A DNA stretch of 64,000 nucleotides from Pontibacter virosus (GCF_003096355.1 NZ_QEKI01000016.1:1-64000), one strand, 5' to 3'. Shown: positions 1 to 9,905, numbered from the stretch's first letter. The notes: a model not told the origin generated them from the letters alone. A program made the numbers and translations.

Positions 1-45
1 TGAGTACTCCACCAAATCGTCTGAGACAATGATAAAAGTGGCCAT
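1..45 (-). CDS. Possible 5' end of an unidentified gene leaving the window
   Basis: An ATG at 45 on the minus strand opens 15 codons that stay open to the window edge, beginning MATFIIVSDD. It would be divergent from the YceI gene, with about 170 bp between them. The fragment is too short to assign a family. It may equally be a chance open stretch. Confidence 0.3.
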   Translation of the reverse strand, partial: MATFIIVSDDLVEYS

Positions 46-153
46 GATTCACATCATGCTTAACAAACTAACTAAATAAAATCAAAACAGCCTCTAAAAA
101 TTTCAAAAAAGAAACCTTTTTGAAATAATTGATGTATATACATTTAAAGTCTA

Positions 154-161
154 TACATTTG
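154..161 (+). promoter_or_regulatory. Candidate Bacteroidota -7 box for the YceI gene
   Basis: The word TACATTTG fits the Bacteroidota -7 consensus TAnnTTTG. A TTG lies 22 nt upstream at 129-131 as a possible -33 element. A second TAnnTTTG word, TAGATTTG, follows at 165-172, so the exact start is uncertain. Both lie 40-60 nt before the start codon at 214. Confidence 0.45.
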
Positions 162-213
162 TCGTAGATTTGTAACAGAGAATCATTTAAACTAAAACAA
201 TAAGATTAAGATT

Positions 214-750
214 ATGGCAAACGTAAGATGGTCAGTAGACCCCATGCACAGCGAAGTACAGTTTAAAGTAAAGCACTTGATGATCACGACTGTGACAGGT
301 TATTTCCAGAAGTTCACGGTAGAGGCGGAGAGCGAAGATGAGAACTTCAACGGGGCCAGCAACATTGTGTTCACAGCCGATGTGAACTCGATCAGCACCA
401 ACAACGAGCAGCGCGACACACACCTGAAGTCAGCCGACTTTTTTGATGCGGAGAACCACAGCGAGGTGCGTTTTGTAGGCACACGCTACGAGAACGTGGG
501 CGGCAATGACTATAAACTGCATGGCGACCTGACTATCCGTAACATAACCAAGCCTGTGACAGTGAACGTGGAGTTTGGCGGCACAGTGGTAGACCCGTAC
601 GGTCAGCACAAAGCGGGCTTTACAGTAACCGGTAAGATCAGTCGTAAAGAATTCGGCCTGACCTGGAACGCAGTAACCGAAGCGGGTAGCGTGGTTGTGA
701 GCGACGAGATCAAGCTGCAGGCTGAAGTGCAGTTGGTAAAGCAGGCCTAA
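214..750 (+). CDS. YceI family protein
   Basis: The 178-residue product matches the YceI fold, a lipocalin-like barrel that binds polyisoprenoid or amide lipids. The family opening is visible at residues 6-22 (WSVDPMHSEVQFKVKHL), followed by the usual DVNSISTNNEQRDTHLKSADFF block near residue 57. No signal peptide is present, so this is one of the cytoplasmic-type members common in Bacteroidota, not the periplasmic E. coli type. Family members are often stress-associated, but the ligand here cannot be read from sequence. It stands alone, 159 bp upstream of a dioxygenase gene on the same strand. Confidence 0.9.
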   Translation: MANVRWSVDPMHSEVQFKVKHLMITTVTGYFQKFTVEAESEDENFNGASNIVFTADVNSISTNNEQRDTHLKSADFFDAENHSEVRFVGTRYENVGGNDYKLHGDLTIRNITKPVTVNVEFGGTVVDPYGQHKAGFTVTGKISRKEFGLTWNAVTEAGSVVVSDEIKLQAEVQLVKQA

Positions 751-909
751 GGCTTGTTTGAGAATGCTGGTGAGAAATCTGGTTAGCAATCAAGTTTCCA
801 GTTTTCTCACAGCTTCGCAGGCACTCACTGATGCTAGGCTTTAGCGTGCTCCAAAACATAAATACCTCCGGTTTTACGTACACCTTATAACCGGCTAAAT
901 TGTAATACC

Positions 910-1845
910 ATGGAAGACAGAATCTTAGGGCTCCACCATATCACAGCCATTGCCAATTCAGCAAAAAACAACCTGGACTTTTATACCAAAGTGCTGGGGT
1001 TGCGTCTGCTCAAAAAAACAGTCAATTTTGATGACCCCGGCACCTACCATCTCTATTATGGCGATGAAGCAGGCAGTCCGGGTACCATCCTGACCTTTTT
1101 CCCTTATCAGGGTGCGCGCAGAGGCAAGGCCGGTGCAGGTATGGCTACGCACATCGGCTACGCTGTGCCCGAAGGCAGCTTCGATTTTTGGATGAAACGC
1201 TTCGAAGAGCACGGGGTAAGCTACGGTCGCCCTGCTGAGAAATTCGGAGAGCAGTACCTGCCCTTCCAGGATCCGGACGGACTGTTGCTGGAACTGGTAA
1301 TTCCGAAGAATGCAGACAACCGCAGGCCCTGGGAAACGGACGAGGTGAAGGTAGAGGTGGCAACCAAAGGCTTTCATAATGTAACGCTGACATTGCAAAA
1401 GGCTGAAAAGACCGCAGCAATTCTGACCGACATCTTTGGCTATACCTTGCAGGACCAGACAGGCAGCAGCTACAGGTATAGCACCGATGCGGTGGAAGGC
1501 GCCAACATCATCGACATTGTGGAAAACCCGAACATCGGGCGCGGTGAAGGCGGTGCAGGTACCAACCATCATATTGCCTTCCGGGTAAAAGATGAGGAAG
1601 TGCTGATGCGCTTCCGTGAGAAAATAGCAAGCAAAGGATTCAACATCACAGAGAAGATAGACCGCAATTACTTCTACTCGCTTTACTTCCGTGAACCAGG
1701 CGGCGTGCTGTTTGAGATTGCAACTGACAACCCGGGCTTTGCGACAGACGAGTCAGTGGAGGAGTTGGGCAAAAAGCTCTTGCTGCCACCACAATACGAG
1801 CCGCACAGAGCTAAAATAGAGGCGGTACTGCCGAGTCTGGTCTAA
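910..1845 (+). CDS. Ring-cleaving dioxygenase of the glyoxalase/VOC superfamily (MhqO/MhqA-like)
   Basis: The 311-residue protein carries two tandem VOC domains, roughly 5-135 and 152-275. Candidate metal ligands are His9/His10 (LGLHHITAIA), a His near 219 (TNHHIAFRV) and Glu near 270 (LFEIAT). This arrangement is that of the putative ring-cleaving dioxygenases which in Bacillus (MhqA, MhqO) respond to hydroquinones and catechols. It is followed after 30 bp by an alpha/beta hydrolase, the same gene pairing as mhqO/mhqD, so co-transcription is likely. The substrate is inferred from family and context. No signal peptide is seen, so it is cytoplasmic. Confidence 0.87.
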   Translation: MEDRILGLHHITAIANSAKNNLDFYTKVLGLRLLKKTVNFDDPGTYHLYYGDEAGSPGTILTFFPYQGARRGKAGAGMATHIGYAVPEGSFDFWMKRFEEHGVSYGRPAEKFGEQYLPFQDPDGLLLELVIPKNADNRRPWETDEVKVEVATKGFHNVTLTLQKAEKTAAILTDIFGYTLQDQTGSSYRYSTDAVEGANIIDIVENPNIGRGEGGAGTNHHIAFRVKDEEVLMRFREKIASKGFNITEKIDRNYFYSLYFREPGGVLFEIATDNPGFATDESVEELGKKLLLPPQYEPHRAKIEAVLPSLV

Positions 1846-1875
1846 TATTATTATTAACTGAACGAAAGGTATAGC

Positions 1876-2505
1876 ATGTACACACACGAAAAGCAAGTCC
1901 GTACGCAGGGCAAACCCCTGGCAGAAACCGGAAAGGCACTGGTTCTGATCCATGGCAGAGGAGCCACGGCAACCAGCATACTGCCACTGGCACAGGAACT
2001 GGGAGCCGATGATTTCACGCTGTTCGCACCGCAGGCCACGAACAATACCTGGTATCCTTACAGTTTCATGGCCCCAACGGACCAGAACCAGCCCGCTTTG
2101 GACTCAGCCCTGGAGTTGATCCACGAAACCGTGCAGGGTATACTAGCGCAAGGTATAGCCAGTAGAGACATTTATTTGCTCGGCTTCTCGCAGGGAGCCT
2201 GTCTCACATCAGAGTACGCGAGCCGGCACGCACAACGCTTTGGCGGGCTGCTGATCTTCACAGGCGGCCTGATCGGGCAGGAACTGAACACGGGCAACTA
2301 CAAAGGTGACTTTGAAGGTACCCCAGTGCTCATCACGACCGGCGACCCGGACCCGCATGTGCCGGTAAGCAGGGTGGACGAAACCGTGAAGCAGCTGGAA
2401 AGCATGGGCGCAAAAGTAACCCGCAAGGTATACCCAGGCCGCCCGCACACTATAATGGACGAAGAACTGGAGCTAGCCAAAAAGATTCTGGGGTCTAAAG
2501 AATAG
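1876..2505 (+). CDS. Alpha/beta hydrolase, phospholipase/carboxylesterase family (MhqD-like)
   Basis: The 209-residue protein is of the size and order typical of the carboxylesterase/phospholipase family. The nucleophile elbow GFSQG places Ser near residue 104. An Asp in TGDPDPHVPV (about 157-159) and a His in GRPHTI (about 190) complete the triad. The oxyanion region LIHGRGA lies near residue 25. Its position directly behind the ring-cleaving dioxygenase suggests that it hydrolyses ring-cleavage or quinone-derived esters. A strong hairpin terminator follows immediately. Confidence 0.88.
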   Translation: MYTHEKQVRTQGKPLAETGKALVLIHGRGATATSILPLAQELGADDFTLFAPQATNNTWYPYSFMAPTDQNQPALDSALELIHETVQGILAQGIASRDIYLLGFSQGACLTSEYASRHAQRFGGLLIFTGGLIGQELNTGNYKGDFEGTPVLITTGDPDPHVPVSRVDETVKQLESMGAKVTRKVYPGRPHTIMDEELELAKKILGSKE

Positions 2506-2521
2506 TTTAATTGTTTAGCTG

Positions 2522-2566
2522 AAAACGAGAGAGCCGGAAGTGTCAGCTTCCGGCTCTCTCGTTTAT
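2522..2566. terminator. Bidirectional hairpin terminator
   Basis: A perfect 16-bp stem, 2525-2540 paired with 2547-2562, has a 6-nt loop TGTCAG. The stem is flanked by A-rich and T-rich ends. It sits between the converging hydrolase and Ig-like genes and can serve both. Confidence 0.88.
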
Positions 2567-2574
2567 AAAGTGTA

Positions 2575-4158
2575 CTAATTCTGACTTTCGTAGCCGAAAT
2601 CCTTAAACGTCTTGGAGATGTTCTCGTCACTCGCTTTGCTCTTGTTCTTCCAGCTGGCATCAAGCTCCAGCGCAACCAGGCCTTTGAGGTTCATCACCGC
2701 TACAAAATCATCCACATCTTTCAGAAATTCCGGCTTACGGCGCGACGACTTAAGGGCATACTTACGGGCGAAAACATCGCCTTTGGTTTGCAGTTCGTTT
2801 CGTTTCTCAATGATGTAATTCAGTCGCTCTACCAAATCTTTGGTGGAACGACCGATGACCTCGGTTGCCTCCAGGGTGCCGATGGTCATGACGGTGGTGC
2901 CACCTATGGTCGTGATCTTTTTGCTGGTGGCAGGCTCATCTATCACAACAGGGGCTATTCCCGTCACAGCACCCATTGAGGCGTTGGCCAGAGAGCGCCC
3001 TTTTTTACCTTTGCGGGCGCGGTTGTATTTTTTTTTCAGATCTTTCTCCGTTTCCTTGAGCTGCTCCATCAGGTCCCAGGCCCGTACCAACGAAGCGCGG
3101 TATTCATTGTAAAGTTTCTGGTCCTTTTCGCCCTCGTTTATGGCGTTGAGTATGGTGATCGACACGGTGCGCTCGTCTCGCTTGTTGGATTTGTCCAGCA
3201 CAAAAAAGGTCATCTCAAAAGCCACGGAATCGAGCGGGTCGCGCACAAAATCGTAGCCTGGGCGCCAAATGAATTCGTACTGCGACGGCGTGTTTTTGAC
3301 TAGGGCAGAAGCGGGCACAGTCGTGTTGGTAGAGATAAAACTGAAAGAGGCGATGTCAGCTTCGCCATTCGGGTCGTAGATCTGGAACTTGATGTTCAGC
3401 GTGGCGTCCTCTTTGTAAACAAAGCGCTTCTGCGATGGGATCATCTGCAGGGTAGGGGGCAGGTCCTGCTGTGTTACCTCCACCTTAAAAGCGCCCTTCG
3501 TGCGTGCCTTGGCAGGCTGGTCCTCCACGTAAAACTCCACCAGAATGGGCTTGTTGCGCAGGCGGTTAAACTGCGTGAGCGATGGCTTCCAGGTAAACTC
3601 TCCCTGCGCCGACAGTTTGGCTCCCTCGGGCATGCCGTCGGCAATGGCCACAAACACGATCGGGTCCTCATCTTCGTCCTGCACGGCCGCCGACTCAATA
3701 GTATAGGTATTTTGGGTATTGTAGCGCACATAAAGGGGTTTCAACTCGCCTACCACTGGCGGACGGTTCACGTGCTCCACCTTAAAGTCCACCACCTGGC
3801 TGGCGCTCTCGTCTTTCTCGTTTCGGGCCTCAAAGATCACCTGCAACACGCGTCCGCCGCTCAGGCGGTCCACAAAGTCGTAGCTGGGCGTCCAGGAGAA
3901 ATAACCAAGCGAATCGAAGACCATGCCATCGACTTTGCCTTGCTTGATGCTATACCTGAAAGCTGTACCGGTGCCGCCACTGGCTTGCACCTCGAACTCG
4001 AGCTGTTGCCCCTCTTTGAGCACGTTCCAGCCGGGCTCGGTCGGGAACTGCAGCTTGATGGCAGAAGACTTAGAAGTCTTGACAGGAGGTACGTCCTGGG
4101 CAATAGCCTGGCTAATAAGGAGCAGCAGAAAAGAAAAAAGAAGTAGACTCTTTTTCAT
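2575..4158 (-). CDS. Secreted protein with Ig/cadherin-like repeats and a helical C-terminus
   Basis: The ATG at 4158 is chosen because it opens directly with a signal peptide (MKKSLLLFSFLLLLISQAIA); an upstream in-frame ATG at 4305 would bury that peptide. The 527-residue product has three or four repeats of the putative Ig type, each ending in a motif such as FSWTPSYDFVD, FTWKPSLTQFN or FIWRPGYDFVR. The last third is lysine-rich and probably helical (near DLMEQLKETEKDLKKKYNRA), followed by a glycine/threonine-rich stretch. No catalytic motif is seen. It is likely periplasmic or surface exposed. The exact function is unknown. The gene is isolated and convergent with the quinone pair. Confidence 0.78.
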   Translation of the reverse strand: MKKSLLLFSFLLLLISQAIAQDVPPVKTSKSSAIKLQFPTEPGWNVLKEGQQLEFEVQASGGTGTAFRYSIKQGKVDGMVFDSLGYFSWTPSYDFVDRLSGGRVLQVIFEARNEKDESASQVVDFKVEHVNRPPVVGELKPLYVRYNTQNTYTIESAAVQDEDEDPIVFVAIADGMPEGAKLSAQGEFTWKPSLTQFNRLRNKPILVEFYVEDQPAKARTKGAFKVEVTQQDLPPTLQMIPSQKRFVYKEDATLNIKFQIYDPNGEADIASFSFISTNTTVPASALVKNTPSQYEFIWRPGYDFVRDPLDSVAFEMTFFVLDKSNKRDERTVSITILNAINEGEKDQKLYNEYRASLVRAWDLMEQLKETEKDLKKKYNRARKGKKGRSLANASMGAVTGIAPVVIDEPATSKKITTIGGTTVMTIGTLEATEVIGRSTKDLVERLNYIIEKRNELQTKGDVFARKYALKSSRRKPEFLKDVDDFVAVMNLKGLVALELDASWKNKSKASDENISKTFKDFGYESQN

Positions 4159-4652
4159 ATAAGGTGAATTGTGCAATGGGATCGTAGAGAATGCTTGAGC
4201 TTTTAATTGTCTTAGCGTAGGCCAGGAGCGGAGCTTGAGAATAGTACTAAAACTGCCACGCAGCACGGTGCGTCCTGAGGTAGCGAATGGTGGCATCCGC
4301 AGCAAAGTGAGTGCTAAATGAAAGACTAAGTTCGAACATGCTCTTTATAGAAGCCTCTAAGTTAGCAAAGTCTTCTGCTTTTATCAAAGCTGGCCTTCGT
4401 CTAAAATTTCAAGTAGCCTTTTGGTAGGAAAAAGTGAGGATAAATGCGATGCAAAATTGCATTATATCTGGTGTTTAGGTGCAAGGTGCTTACTGAGTAA
4501 TAAAGCAGCAGTATTTCATAAAGTTTATATCTTTGGGAGCGCTTACCTTTCGGTTGTACCGAACGCAGGATGCTTTTTTTCGTTTGTAGTCAGGCCGGTA
4601 AAACTGATGTGGGGCTCCACATTGGCGAATTTGGCGACAAATAAACTCTCCT
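4159..4652. other. Divergent intergenic region between Ig-like protein and GH2 genes
   Basis: This 494-bp gap holds no convincing gene. It should contain both divergent promoters. The only clear signal is a TAnnTTTG box at 4528-4535 pointing toward the beta-galactosidase gene. Confidence 0.6.
4528..4535 (+). promoter_or_regulatory. Candidate -7 box for the galactoside operon
   Basis: The word TATCTTTG fits TAnnTTTG. No good -33 TTG is found at the right distance. It lies about 118 nt before the GH2 start codon. Confidence 0.33.
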
Positions 4653-7079
4653 ATGCTCAAGTTCAAAATATTGCCATACCTTCTGCCGCTGGTCTTCGCC
4701 TGGCTGGCAGCAGGATGTGCCACTCAATCAAGTAAGCCTGCAACGGGCGCGGCAGCTTCTGAAATAAAAAGCAGCCAATTGTTTAATGACGACTGGAAGT
4801 TTGTGCGGGATCTGGATACCAGCAATTTTATGGCACGGCTTCCGGAGTTTGCCTCAGGGGAGACTAGCTGGGAGGATGTGTCACTACCGCATACTGCCCG
4901 CATCGAGCCCATCCACAAAACGGAGCAGCAATGGCAGGGCACGGCACTTTACCGCAAGATCTTCCGCCTGCCCGACAGCGACAAAGGCCGGCATATTGCG
5001 CTGCATTTTGAGGGGGCCATGCAGGTAGCCGATATATACCTGAATGGCAAGCATTTGCAGCGTCACCTGGGTGGTTACCTGCCTTTTTATGTTGATATAA
5101 GCTCGCATGTGCGGTTTGGGGAAGAGAACATCCTGCTGGTGCGTGTCAACAACGAAGACAATGCGAAATTTCCGCCGGGCAAGCCACTGGCCGACCTCGA
5201 TTTTAATTACTACAGCGGCCTCTACCGCAATGTATACCTGGTCACGAAAGACAAACTGCACATATCTGATGCCGTGGCGGCTAACCGGGTGGCGGGCGGC
5301 GGTGTGCTGCTGCATTACGAAAACGTGAGTGCCAGCCAGGCTACCCTGCATGTGCAGACCGAAGTGAAAAATGACCACGAGGATAATCGAAGTGTGCAGG
5401 TTAGGCTGCTGCTTTCCGATATAGATGGTAATATGGTCGGCGAAGCGATGGCTGACGCCGCAGCGGTAACGGCGGGAGGGTTCGGCACCTTTCGGCAGCA
5501 GATCAGCATCAAAAATCCACAGCTCTGGTCGCCGGACAATCCCTACCTCTATACCTTAACTGTGGAGCTACTGCAGGATGGAAAAGTACTGGAACAAACG
5601 CAGCTAAAAACTGGCGCCCGTACTTTCCGCTTCGCCAAAGATGGCTTTTACCTCAACGGAGAAAAGCTATACCTGCGGGGCACCAACCGTCACCAGGAAT
5701 ACCCCTATTTAGGTTATGCCCTGTCTGACAACGCCAACTATCGTGATGCCTATAAGATAAAAGAAGCCGGTTTCAACTTCGTGCGCTTGTCGCACTACCC
5801 GCACTCGCCGAGTTTTATGCGGGCTTGCGACGAGTTGGGGCTGCTGGTGATGGATGCTATACCTGGCTGGCAGTTTTTCGGGGATAAGGAGTTCCAAGAC
5901 AACGCCATTCAGGATGTACGCGACATGGTGCGCCGCGACCGCAACCACCCCTCGGTCGTACTCTGGGAAGCTTCGCTCAACGAGTCGGAAATGACGCGGG
6001 AGTTTATGCAACGGGCGCACGATGCGGTGCACGAAGAGCTGCCTGTTGGAGAGGTCTATACCTGTGGCTGGCTCGACGAGGTATACGATGTGTTTATACC
6101 AGCTCGCCAGCACGGCAAAGCCCCCGACTACTGGAATAAATATGCCAAAGACAAACCGATTTTCATTGCCGAGTATGGCGACTGGGAGTATTATGCCCAG
6201 AACGCCGGTTTCAACCAGAAAGAGTTTAAAAACCTGAAAGAAGAAGAGCGCACCTCGCGGCAGCTGCGGGGTATGGGCCAGAAACGACTGTTGCAACAGG
6301 CGCTCAACTACCAGGAAGCCCACAACAGCAACCTGCAGGGGCCGGCCGCAGGCGATGCCAACTGGCTGATGTTCGACTACAAGCGCGGCTATGCCGACGA
6401 CATCGAATCCTCCGGCATCATGGACATAGTGCGATTGCCTAAGTTTGCCTATTATTTCTACCAGAGCCAAGCCGGCCCTGACCTGACTAAGGATGCTGTC
6501 TTCCATAAGCCCATGGTCTTCATTGCCAATTACTGGAACGATCCCTCTCTGAAAACCGTGCGCGTATTCAGCAACTGCGACGAAGTGGAGTTGCAACTAA
6601 ACGGCAAAACCATCGCCCGTCAGCAACCTGACCAGAATGCGAACTCCACACACCTGCCACATCCGTCGTTTACATTTAATGTGCCGAAGTACGAAGCTGG
6701 AAAACTCACTGCAATTGGCTACATTGGAGGCAAAAAAGCAGCGGAGCACACCCAGCAAACAGCCGGCAAGGCCGCTAAACTGCAACTCCACGCCGATTAC
6801 AGCGGCAAGCCCTTGCAGGCAGGCGTCAATGATGTGGTGTTCGTCTACGCCAGCATCACCGATGCCAAAGGTGCGGTGGTCCCTGACGCGACGAACCAGG
6901 TGAGTTTTACCCTGGAAGGAGATGCCCAAATAGTAGGAGACTCCACCGTATCAGCCGAAGCAGGTATAGCGGCTATCTTAGTGAAAGCTGGCAAGCAAGC
7001 AGGCAGTATAAAAGTGCAGGCGCAGAGCCAGGGATTGGAAGCGGGAAGCTATACCTTGGAAGTTGAATTGGGAAGGTAG
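4653..7079 (+). CDS. Glycoside hydrolase family 2 lipoprotein, probable beta-galactosidase
   Basis: The 808-residue protein starts with a lipoprotein signal ending in LAAGC (Cys about residue 22), so it is anchored to a membrane. The order of domains is the GH2 jelly-roll sugar-binding domain (about 40-200), Ig-like domain (205-320) and TIM barrel (325-620), with Ig-like domains at the C-terminus. The acid/base Glu is in LNESE near residue 444, after the family signature RRDRNHPSVVLW. The nucleophile Glu is in FIAEYGDW near 507. Galactokinase, GalT and a symporter follow, which supports beta-galactosidase over beta-glucuronidase or mannosidase. Substrate remains inferred. Confidence 0.87.
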   Translation: MLKFKILPYLLPLVFAWLAAGCATQSSKPATGAAASEIKSSQLFNDDWKFVRDLDTSNFMARLPEFASGETSWEDVSLPHTARIEPIHKTEQQWQGTALYRKIFRLPDSDKGRHIALHFEGAMQVADIYLNGKHLQRHLGGYLPFYVDISSHVRFGEENILLVRVNNEDNAKFPPGKPLADLDFNYYSGLYRNVYLVTKDKLHISDAVAANRVAGGGVLLHYENVSASQATLHVQTEVKNDHEDNRSVQVRLLLSDIDGNMVGEAMADAAAVTAGGFGTFRQQISIKNPQLWSPDNPYLYTLTVELLQDGKVLEQTQLKTGARTFRFAKDGFYLNGEKLYLRGTNRHQEYPYLGYALSDNANYRDAYKIKEAGFNFVRLSHYPHSPSFMRACDELGLLVMDAIPGWQFFGDKEFQDNAIQDVRDMVRRDRNHPSVVLWEASLNESEMTREFMQRAHDAVHEELPVGEVYTCGWLDEVYDVFIPARQHGKAPDYWNKYAKDKPIFIAEYGDWEYYAQNAGFNQKEFKNLKEEERTSRQLRGMGQKRLLQQALNYQEAHNSNLQGPAAGDANWLMFDYKRGYADDIESSGIMDIVRLPKFAYYFYQSQAGPDLTKDAVFHKPMVFIANYWNDPSLKTVRVFSNCDEVELQLNGKTIARQQPDQNANSTHLPHPSFTFNVPKYEAGKLTAIGYIGGKKAAEHTQQTAGKAAKLQLHADYSGKPLQAGVNDVVFVYASITDAKGAVVPDATNQVSFTLEGDAQIVGDSTVSAEAGIAAILVKAGKQAGSIKVQAQSQGLEAGSYTLEVELGR

Positions 7080-7103
7080 TAATGGATAGCTAAGAACGAG
7101 TAC

Positions 7104-7499
7104 ATGGATAAAATATATCTCATTCTTTTCGTGTTGTTTCTAATAGGCTGCAATGCGAAAGAAAAGACGATGGAATCTGCGAGGCAAGAACAGCAAAACC
7201 AGTCTGTCGCATCAATAGAGTCGCAGCAGGCCCATGTACGATTCTCATTTACCAAGCAGGATATTATGGGTATATGGACCTCGGGAGAGACTGAGAACGC
7301 GACCTTGAGTATTGAAGAGGACTCTGTATTGTATGTTGATTCCTTTGAGTATGTGAGATATACTTTTAAGAATGACACGATTATATATTTTGATGCAGAG
7401 GGCCCATACTGGTCAGGTATAGTAATCAAAGCTGACAAAGACTCTTTGGTTATTACCAGCGAGTTTGGCACTGACCGATTTTGGAGATTCAAAGACTAA
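7104..7499 (+). CDS. Small lipoprotein of unknown function
   Basis: The 131-residue product begins MDKIYLILFVLFLIGC, a lipoprotein signal with Cys at 16. The mature part contains a short beta-rich domain (FTKQDIMGIWTSGETENATL to the end FGTDRFWRFKD) resembling the small lipocalin-like fold of many Bacteroidota lipoproteins. No family is recognised. It lies 24 bp after the GH2 gene and 78 bp before galK. Its codon and base use look more AT-rich than both neighbours, so it may be a later insertion into the gal operon. Confidence 0.7.
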   Translation: MDKIYLILFVLFLIGCNAKEKTMESARQEQQNQSVASIESQQAHVRFSFTKQDIMGIWTSGETENATLSIEEDSVLYVDSFEYVRYTFKNDTIIYFDAEGPYWSGIVIKADKDSLVITSEFGTDRFWRFKD

Positions 7500-7577
7500 A
7501 AGAACATTGCAGTTCATGACCATAGCTTCACCAAGCTAAAGCCTACTACGGTCACCGGAACTTAACCACAGTTAAAC

Positions 7578-8738
7578 ATGGTACAAGACATCATCGCACA
7601 ATTTAAAGAACGCTTTCAACAAGATCCAATCATTGTCCGCTCCCCTGGTCGGGTAAACCTGATCGGCGAGCACACCGACTACAACGAGGGCTTTGTGCTG
7701 CCGGCTGCCATTAACAAGGAAATATACTTTGCTGTGGCGCCTAATCAGGGCCATACCTTCCGGGTATATGCCTACGACCTGCAGCAGGAGGCCGAGTTTG
7801 ACCTGCGCCAAGTGCAGCGGACTGAGCTGAGTTGGGCCAATTACCTGCTCGGCGTGATTGCCCAATTGCAGCAGGCGGGCTACGAAGTAAAAGGCTTTGA
7901 TCTCGTGTATGGAGGTAATATCCCGATTGGGGCGGGACTTTCGTCTTCGGCAGCAGTAGAGTGCGGGCTGGCGTTTGCCCTGAATCACATCTTCGACTAC
8001 GGCATCCCTAAGTTTGACCTGGTGAAGATGGCCCAAATGGCCGAGCATACCTATGCAGGTGTTCGTTGCGGCATCATGGACCAATTCGCCAGCATGTACG
8101 GCCGTCAGCAGCACGCCGTAAAGCTCGACTGCCGCTCCCTGGAGTTCGACTATTACCCGCTCGACATGGCCGATTACCGCATCGTGCTCTGCGACACGCA
8201 GGTGAAGCACAGCCTGGCCTCTTCTGAGTACAACACCCGACGGCAGGAGTGTGAAGCAGGCGTGGCTTTGCTGCAACGACACTACCCACAGGTGAATAGT
8301 CTGCGCGACGTAACCGTGGCCATGCTGGAGCAACACCAGGAAGAGTTTAACCCGGTGGTATATCGCCGCTGCACCTATGTAGTGCACGAAAACAAGCGGG
8401 TGGAAGAAGCCTGCCTGGCACTGGAGCAGGGCGACTTGCATAGCTTTGGCGAGAAAATGTATGCCTCGCACCGCGGTCTGCAGCATGACTACGAAGTGAG
8501 CTGTCCTGAGCTGGACTTTCTGGTAGATCAAACTCATGACCTCGAAGAAGTGCTGGGTGCCCGCATGATGGGAGGGGGCTTTGGCGGCTGCACCATTAAC
8601 CTGGTAAAACTGGAAGCACTGGATGCCTTTACCGAAAAGATGGAAGAGGCCTACAAATTGCAGTTCGGCATTCAGCTCAAAACTTACATAGCCGAGCTGG
8701 TGGACGGCAGCAGTCTGGCAGAAACAGGTGACCTATAA
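7578..8738 (+). CDS. galK: Galactokinase
   Basis: The 386-residue GHMP kinase phosphorylates galactose to galactose-1-phosphate in the Leloir pathway. The galactokinase signature RVNLIGEHTDYNEG is at about residues 22-35. The ATP loop PIGAGLSSSAAVE lies near 116-128, and the third GHMP motif GGGFGGCTINLV near 332. Length equals that of the E. coli enzyme (382). It precedes galT by 36 bp. No galE or galM is in the window. Confidence 0.97.
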   Translation: MVQDIIAQFKERFQQDPIIVRSPGRVNLIGEHTDYNEGFVLPAAINKEIYFAVAPNQGHTFRVYAYDLQQEAEFDLRQVQRTELSWANYLLGVIAQLQQAGYEVKGFDLVYGGNIPIGAGLSSSAAVECGLAFALNHIFDYGIPKFDLVKMAQMAEHTYAGVRCGIMDQFASMYGRQQHAVKLDCRSLEFDYYPLDMADYRIVLCDTQVKHSLASSEYNTRRQECEAGVALLQRHYPQVNSLRDVTVAMLEQHQEEFNPVVYRRCTYVVHENKRVEEACLALEQGDLHSFGEKMYASHRGLQHDYEVSCPELDFLVDQTHDLEEVLGARMMGGGFGGCTINLVKLEALDAFTEKMEEAYKLQFGIQLKTYIAELVDGSSLAETGDL

Positions 8739-8774
8739 TTTACGGCCTCTACTTTAACATTAAACCAAAACACC

Positions 8775-9809
8775 ATGGCTACTTTTGATCTGGCAGAACA
8801 CCCGCATCGCAGGTATAATCCGCTAACTGGTGAGTGGGTGCTGGTGTCGCCGCACCGTTCCAAGCGCCCGTGGCAGGGGCAGCAGGAAGAACAGGCTTGC
8901 GATACCCGCCCCGAATACGACCCGACCTGCTACCTGTGCCCCACCAATACCCGCGCCAACGGCGAGCAGAATCCTGCCTATACCTCTACTTATGTGTTCG
9001 ACAACGATTTTGGTGCCTTGCAGGACGGTGTGCCTGAAGGGGCTTATGTAGTGGGCGGCCTGATCCGGGCGGAGAGCGAACGCGGCATCTGCCGGGTTAT
9101 CTGTTTCTCGCCGCGCCACGACCTCACGTTGGCCGAGATGGAAGCAGCCGAAATCCGCAAAGTGGTGGATCTCTGGCAAAAGGAGTATGCTGAGCTGGGG
9201 AGCCTGGACTTTATCAACTATGTGCAGATTTTCGAAAACAAGGGTAGCATCATGGGTTGCAGCAATCCGCACCCGCACGGGCAGATCTGGGCCCAGAGCA
9301 CCGTGCCGGTAGAGCCTGCCAAAGAAACCACCCAGCAAGAGCAGTACTTCGAGCAGCACGGCCGCAGTCTGTTGGCCGATTATCTGCAACTGGAGCTTGA
9401 ACGCCGTGAGCGGGTGGTAGTGGAGAACGAGCACTTTGTGGCGCTGGTGCCTTTTTGGGCGGTTTGGCCTTTCGAAACCATCATCATCAGCAAGCGCCAT
9501 TTTCAGCACATCGGGCAAATGAGCGAGGAGGAAAAAGATGGCTTCAGTCAGATCATCCAATCACTCACAGCTACCTACGATCGGGTGTTTGGCGTGTCAT
9601 TCCCTTACTCCTCGGGCATTCACCAAAGTCCCACTGATGGGCAGGCATACCCAGGCTGGCATTTCCACATGCACTTCTATCCGCCGTTGCTGCGCTCGGC
9701 CACTGTCAAAAAGTTTATGGTAGGCTACGAGATGATGGGAAATCCGCAGCGCGACATCACGCCTGAAGCCGCTGCCAGGCTGCTACGGGATCTTGTGACG
9801 ACCTCATGA
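8775..9809 (+). CDS. galT: UDP-glucose--hexose-1-phosphate uridylyltransferase
   Basis: The 344-residue protein transfers UMP from UDP-glucose to galactose-1-phosphate. The catalytic HPHGQIW motif is at residues about 166-172, close to His166 of E. coli GalT. The zinc-site region [13 protein letters not shown] is near residue 55. The C-terminal half contains [11 protein letters not shown] and [10 protein letters not shown], the second HIT-like half. It belongs to the same operon as galK. Confidence 0.97.
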   Translation: MATFDLAEHPHRRYNPLTGEWVLVSPHRSKRPWQGQQEEQACDTRPEYDPTCYLCPTNTRANGEQNPAYTSTYVFDNDFGALQDGVPEGAYVVGGLIRAESERGICRVICFSPRHDLTLAEMEAAEIRKVVDLWQKEYAELGSLDFINYVQIFENKGSIMGCSNPHPHGQIWAQSTVPVEPAKETTQQEQYFEQHGRSLLADYLQLELERRERVVVENEHFVALVPFWAVWPFETIIISKRHFQHIGQMSEEEKDGFSQIIQSLTATYDRVFGVSFPYSSGIHQSPTDGQAYPGWHFHMHFYPPLLRSATVKKFMVGYEMMGNPQRDITPEAAARLLRDLVTTS

Positions 9810-9905
9810 AAGCCCAATAGCGGGAGCCGGGCGAAAATAACTGCTTCTGCCCGTATCATTTATTAAATCTAATATTCTATATTAGCTATTCTAAACAACC
9901 ATGCA

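Noticed and set aside
5709..6596. Open frame of 295 codons opposite the GH2 gene
   Set aside because: It lies wholly antisense to a gene with intact catalytic motifs, has no recognisable domain and reflects GC-skewed codon use.
7572..8537. Open frame of 321 codons opposite galK
   Set aside because: Mirror frame of a highly conserved kinase; translation shows no family pattern.
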